From Sphingobacteriales bacterium (GTDB lineage: Bacteria > Bacteroidota > Bacteroidia > Chitinophagales > Chitinophagaceae), in NCBI GenBank assembly GCA_003963365.1, contig RXJG01000001.1, forward strand, positions 198,605-262,604: a stretch of DNA of 64,000 nt, written 5' to 3'. Shown piece by piece: positions 60,752 through 64,000 of this stretch (its first letter is position 1; each line of letters starts with the position of its first letter). Below the pieces are notes generated by a model. The model saw only the letters and a list, made by a program, of their open reading frames with translations. It did no database searches and was not told where the DNA came from. The translations under genes were made by a program, and so were the position numbers.

Positions 60752-62501
60752 TTTCGTTTATAGATTCAATTGTGAAATAATAGGGTTTCTTTAGATCCAT
60801 CCCCTTGAACCAATATTCATTTTTTGTATTGTCCATTGTCATGATGCAGTTATATAATTTATCCGGTGCTGTACCGTAATAAATATTGTAGGCATACGCA
60901 TCATTAACCGGGTTCCATTTTATCCATCCGCTGCGTTTATCTTTTTCAGTACGTAATACAAAAAATGTTTTTACTGCTTCTGGCTTTTTGCCGTTACCAT
61001 TACCAAATACTCTTAACCCACTAATAGCAAATTTGCCGGTGGGCATATGAATATTTTCAACTTTAATAAATCTTGCCTGTACGGGTGCCGTCAACTCAAC
61101 ATACTCATGCGGTATATCCGTTTTATTATTGCTCTTGTCAATTAATACATTCCATTTTTTACCATCAACAGAATAATACATTTTGTATTGATGGTATTGT
61201 TCCCCACCATTGATTTTTCCCAAGTGGTCGTCTGCCACATCCTGGTCAGCATAATTTATTTGTACAGCGTTAACGGTGGATACATTGCCCAAATCTGTTT
61301 CAATCCATTCGCCTTTATTTCCGGTAGCCGCACTCCAGTATGTTTTTATATCTTCATCATTAGCGTTGTTGGCATAGTAAGAGCCAAGAGTGGAAGAAAC
61401 GCTGATTGGTTTTTTATAATTCAATAACATCCAACCGGTAAAACCAATGTCATCTATATTATTATCTTCTTTTGGTTTTCTCATTTTGTAATAGCTATAT
61501 GGCAATAAGTGGGGATAATCTCCAAAAGCAGTATTGCACCACATTACATCATCTTTATCAAAACCAGCCGGCCATATACCCAATCTTCTTTCAAAATTGT
61601 TTTTTACGGATAGCATAATCGTACTGATATGCCAGTAGTTGCCAAAATTATCAGTAAAAGTAGAACCATGACCAGCACCTCTTGCAAAGCCACCCAGTTT
61701 CATACTCAATGGATCCGATTGCGGAAAAGTTTGCACACCATCAAAGAGCGGTTTTTCTGCCACTACCACACCATCTCCATAACCACTAAACTCAGTACCA
61801 GGTGCACCGTATTGAAAATAATATTTATTGTTATGCTTGGTCATCCACGAACCTTCAATGAAAGGATCGAGGAAAGTGTTATCCATATGTTCACCAAAAC
61901 GCTGCCAGCCATAACGCCAATCCTGCAGCATATACATAGGCATTCTTGTTCCTATCGGTTGAAATGTTTTCCGGTCTAACTCCACTCCATAAAGAGGATA
62001 CGTATTGCTACTCCCGTTGTACATATAAAATCTTCCATCATCGTCTGTAAAAAAAGCAGGATCCCATCCGCCGATATCAAATGAATCTATCAACGGCTTC
62101 CATTCATTGGCTTTTGGATTAGTGCTCATCCATAAAGTAAATTTTCGGGTGTAGGTGGAACCAAATACAAGCATCGTATCACCTACAATACCAACAGCAG
62201 GAGCACATAATTCATCGTACACACCGCCATTCCAGGGACGAAGAAATTTTTTGGAGATAAAATTCCAGTTAAGCATATCCCCGCTCCACCAGTAACCCCA
62301 CTGATTAGTGGAGAATAAATAATATTCGCCTTTATAATTTACAATCACCGGGTCTGCAGTGGCACGGTGGCGTCCCCATTCACTGAAATTGGGAATGGGA
62401 GTGTATCCATAATCTATATTGATGGGATTACAATAGGTTTTTTGTTGTGCATTGCTATTAACAACAATAAAAAGTATAACTCCAAAAAACAATCGTTTCA
62501 T
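60711..62501 (-). CDS. GH43-like glycosidase with discoidin (F5/8 C) and fibronectin-III-like domains
   Basis: A 596-residue secreted enzyme (signal peptide ending SNAQQ). The five-bladed propeller of GH43 covers about 20-350. RATADPVIVNYKGEYYLFST has the base Asp, GGWDPAFFTDDDG the pKa-modulating Asp, and DPFIEGSWMTKHNNKYY the acid Glu. An F5/8-type carbohydrate-binding domain follows (about 370-500), then a fibronectin-III-like domain (about 510-596). GH43 enzymes usually cleave arabinose, xylose or galactose residues. The target here is not certain. Confidence 0.88.
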   Translation of the reverse strand: MKRLFFGVILFIVVNSNAQQKTYCNPINIDYGYTPIPNFSEWGRHRATADPVIVNYKGEYYLFSTNQWGYWWSGDMLNWNFISKKFLRPWNGGVYDELCAPAVGIVGDTMLVFGSTYTRKFTLWMSTNPKANEWKPLIDSFDIGGWDPAFFTDDDGRFYMYNGSSNTYPLYGVELDRKTFQPIGTRMPMYMLQDWRYGWQRFGEHMDNTFLDPFIEGSWMTKHNNKYYFQYGAPGTEFSGYGDGVVVAEKPLFDGVQTFPQSDPLSMKLGGFARGAGHGSTFTDNFGNYWHISTIMLSVKNNFERRLGIWPAGFDKDDVMWCNTAFGDYPHLLPYSYYKMRKPKEDNNIDDIGFTGWMLLNYKKPISVSSTLGSYYANNANDEDIKTYWSAATGNKGEWIETDLGNVSTVNAVQINYADQDVADDHLGKINGGEQYHQYKMYYSVDGKKWNVLIDKSNNKTDIPHEYVELTAPVQARFIKVENIHMPTGKFAISGLRVFGNGNGKKPEAVKTFFVLRTEKDKRSGWIKWNPVNDAYAYNIYYGTAPDKLYNCIMTMDNTKNEYWFKGMDLKKPYYFTIESINENGVSEKSKVIKVD

Positions 62502-62505
62502 TTTG

Positions 62506-62910
62506 CTATTTTTTAAAAATAATATTATCTAAACTCCATTTAACAGGGCCGGTGAAAAAGAACAACAATCCAAATATGGCAAAGAGAAAAGGATACTGGT
62601 CATCCATCCAGAATTTACCGGTGCCAACAAAGAAAGTGATGTAAACAAATGTACCAATGATGATAAGACAAGCTATCCTGGTAAATAAACCCAGCAATAA
62701 CATTGCTCCTGCAACAAACTCTGCTCCTTTACCAAGATATGGCATGATGCTATTTGATTTAAACATATCCCATTTAATATATTCAGCCATTTTTTCCGGT
62801 AAAAAAACTTCAACACCATGATAAACTATAAATGCACCAATAAGAATGCGTATAATGGCTAATCCATTTTCCTGCCAGATGGGTTGTGTTGATAATATTT
62901 TTTTCAGCAT
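62506..62910 (-). CDS. DoxX-family membrane protein
   Basis: A 134-residue protein with four hydrophobic helices and the DoxX pattern: ENGLAIIRILIGAFIVYHGVEVF at the start, GKGAEFVAGAMLLLGLFTRIACL in the middle, and FLFAIFGLLFFFTGP near the end. DoxX-type proteins are often found with oxidoreductases and may link them to membrane redox reactions. Here it lies 1 bp after a GMC oxidoreductase gene and 4 bp before the GH43 gene. Confidence 0.88.
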   Translation of the reverse strand: MLKKILSTQPIWQENGLAIIRILIGAFIVYHGVEVFLPEKMAEYIKWDMFKSNSIMPYLGKGAEFVAGAMLLLGLFTRIACLIIIGTFVYITFFVGTGKFWMDDQYPFLFAIFGLLFFFTGPVKWSLDNIIFKK

Positions 62911-62911
62911 G

Positions 62912-64000
62912 TTACAGGTTTTGTTTTTTCATTTCTTCTACAGCATGATTCACTGCTCTAGCTGTGAAGGCCATGTATAAAATTGATGGACTCTGACTGC
63001 CGGTACTGGTCATACAAGCTCCATCGGTTACAAATACATTTTTACAGTGATGCAGTTGATTAAATTCATTAAGCATAGAATTTTTTGGATCTTTTCCCAT
63101 TCTTGCACCACCCATCTCATGTATGTCTAATCCCGGTGCCTGGTGACTATCATAAGTGCTGATGTTTTTTACACCGGCTGCTTCCAGCATCGCTTGTCCC
63201 TGTTCCAAAAAATCTTTTACCATCTTATCATCATTCTCGTCATACCCAACAGAAGTAATTAATAATGGAATGCCCCATTGATCTTTTTTATCCGTACTCA
63301 GGCGAACATGATTACTCTCTTTAGCAATCGTTTCACCCTGCATATACATATAGGCAGTCCATGGACCTGCTTCACTTAATGCTTCTTTAAATTCGGCACC
63401 TACCACTTCTTTAGTTCCGGCATCGCTGTATCTCGAACGGCTGGCACCGGAATAGATGACATAGCCGCCAAAGAAATCAGTATCTCTTTTTTCTACATTG
63501 CGGAAATTAGCTACGATACACTCAGCGGGTTTGGAAACTTTATAATACCATTCCGTAAATCCATCTATTTCACCACCCATGCTGCCGCGGTAATTATGAA
63601 AACAAATGTATTTGCCCAGCACACCGCTATCGTTGCCCAATCCATTAGGGAAACGATTGGAAGTGGAATTGAGTAAGATTAGATTACTATTGAGTGCTGA
63701 GGCATTTACGAAAATGATTCTTGCAAAAAAATCTGTTGGTTGTTTGGTATTGGCATCAATCACTCTTACGCCGACTGCTTTTTGTTTTTGTTCATCATAA
63801 ATAATGGAATGAACAACTGAATGTGGACGAATGGTTAAATTGCCAGTTTTATTAGCCCATGGCAAGGTACAACTCACGGAGCTGAAATAACCACCCAGCG
63901 GACAACCACGCATACAAGCGTTTCTATTCAAACACTGAATTCTTCCCTGTTCTTTATGGATAGGTTGCGGTTCGGTAATATGTGCCCATCTTCCTGAGAC
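62912..64000 (-). CDS. GMC-family oxidoreductase, C-terminal part (5' end outside window)
   Basis: The frame is open to the right edge, so the N-terminal FAD-binding part is missing and about 363 residues are visible. NRNACMRGCPLGGYF holds a Cys pair often seen in Bacteroidota GMC proteins. The middle covers the substrate domain, and the end has HEMGGARMGKDP and VFVTDGACMTSTGSQSPSILYMAFTARAV, the GMC C-terminal signature. The usual Asn-Pro is Ser-Pro here. Such enzymes oxidise sugar hydroxyls, for example to 3-keto sugars, in the periplasm. It is co-transcribed with the DoxX gene. Confidence 0.88.
   Translation of the reverse strand, partial: VSGRWAHITEPQPIHKEQGRIQCLNRNACMRGCPLGGYFSSVSCTLPWANKTGNLTIRPHSVVHSIIYDEQKQKAVGVRVIDANTKQPTDFFARIIFVNASALNSNLILLNSTSNRFPNGLGNDSGVLGKYICFHNYRGSMGGEIDGFTEWYYKVSKPAECIVANFRNVEKRDTDFFGGYVIYSGASRSRYSDAGTKEVVGAEFKEALSEAGPWTAYMYMQGETIAKESNHVRLSTDKKDQWGIPLLITSVGYDENDDKMVKDFLEQGQAMLEAAGVKNISTYDSHQAPGLDIHEMGGARMGKDPKNSMLNEFNQLHHCKNVFVTDGACMTSTGSQSPSILYMAFTARAVNHAVEEMKKQNL

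Noticed and set aside
1..64000. tRNA, rRNA, CRISPR arrays, transposases and phage genes
   Set aside because: I looked in the intergenic regions and for typical proteins and found none; short tRNA-like sequences cannot be fully excluded without a covariance search.

Overview
The window looks like chromosomal DNA of a Bacteroidota member, probably of the Chitinophagaceae/Chitinophagales type. This rests on AT-rich intergenic DNA, A-rich start regions without clear Shine-Dalgarno sequences, a promoter of the Bacteroidota form (TTG, about 18 nt, TAnnTTTG), many lipoproteins, and the gene families: Bacteroidota-style Wza/Wzc, GH97, GH172, tandem DUF1080 and an EF-G2-like factor. The genus assignment is an inference. 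I saw no tRNA, rRNA, CRISPR array, insertion sequence or phage gene.

Layout. (1) 1-5454 is mixed metabolism: the end of a Gfo/Idh/MocA oxidoreductase, a tandem DUF1080 (3-keto-disaccharide hydrolase) protein, tryptophan 2,3-dioxygenase, a GH13 lipoprotein and an SGNH hydrolase lipoprotein. (2) 5727-36859 (+) is a large exopolysaccharide/capsule locus. It has WlbB-like and WlbA-like sugar-nucleotide genes, Wza export lipoprotein, Wzc-like kinase, Wzx flippase, Wzy polymerase, many glycosyltransferases, a CDP-glucose branch (RfbF, RfbG, RfbC-like), a DegT aminotransferase and a PglD-like acyltransferase. It also has an unusual set of decorating enzymes: two asparagine-synthetase-like proteins, two FemAB-like proteins, NodB-fold deacetylase-like proteins and a formyltransferase. 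(3) 36791-41964 (-) is a second, convergent polysaccharide operon: deacetylase, GT4, ATP-grasp, GNAT and a sugar transferase that may start the repeat unit. (4) 42345-44991 (-) holds an EF-G2-like translation factor and a small coiled-coil protein. (5) 45189-64000 (-) is one tightly packed catabolic operon: GMC oxidoreductase, DoxX, GH43, sialate O-acetylesterase, SGNH esterase, GH97, GH3, GH172, ADP-ribosylglycohydrolase-family lipoprotein, GH3, PQQ dehydrogenase with cytochrome c, and GH30. It ends at a clear hairpin terminator.

How the genes fit together. The polysaccharide locus carries a full Wzx/Wzy-type assembly and export machine. Its precursor genes predict a diacetamido-uronic-acid-type sugar (WlbA/WlbB) and a CDP-linked 4-amino-6-deoxyhexose, and its decorating genes predict amide, formyl and aminoacyl groups. 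The most unusual feature is a module (asparagine-synthetase-like, FemAB-like, RHD-type deacetylase-like) that occurs twice with recognisable paralogues. In the first copy the amidotransferase has lost its glutaminase cysteine. A 1101-residue ThuA/quinoprotein/cytochrome c lipoprotein sits inside the CDP-sugar genes without an obvious role there. The catabolic operon combines secreted glycosidases and esterases with periplasmic redox enzymes but has no SusC/SusD pair within the window.
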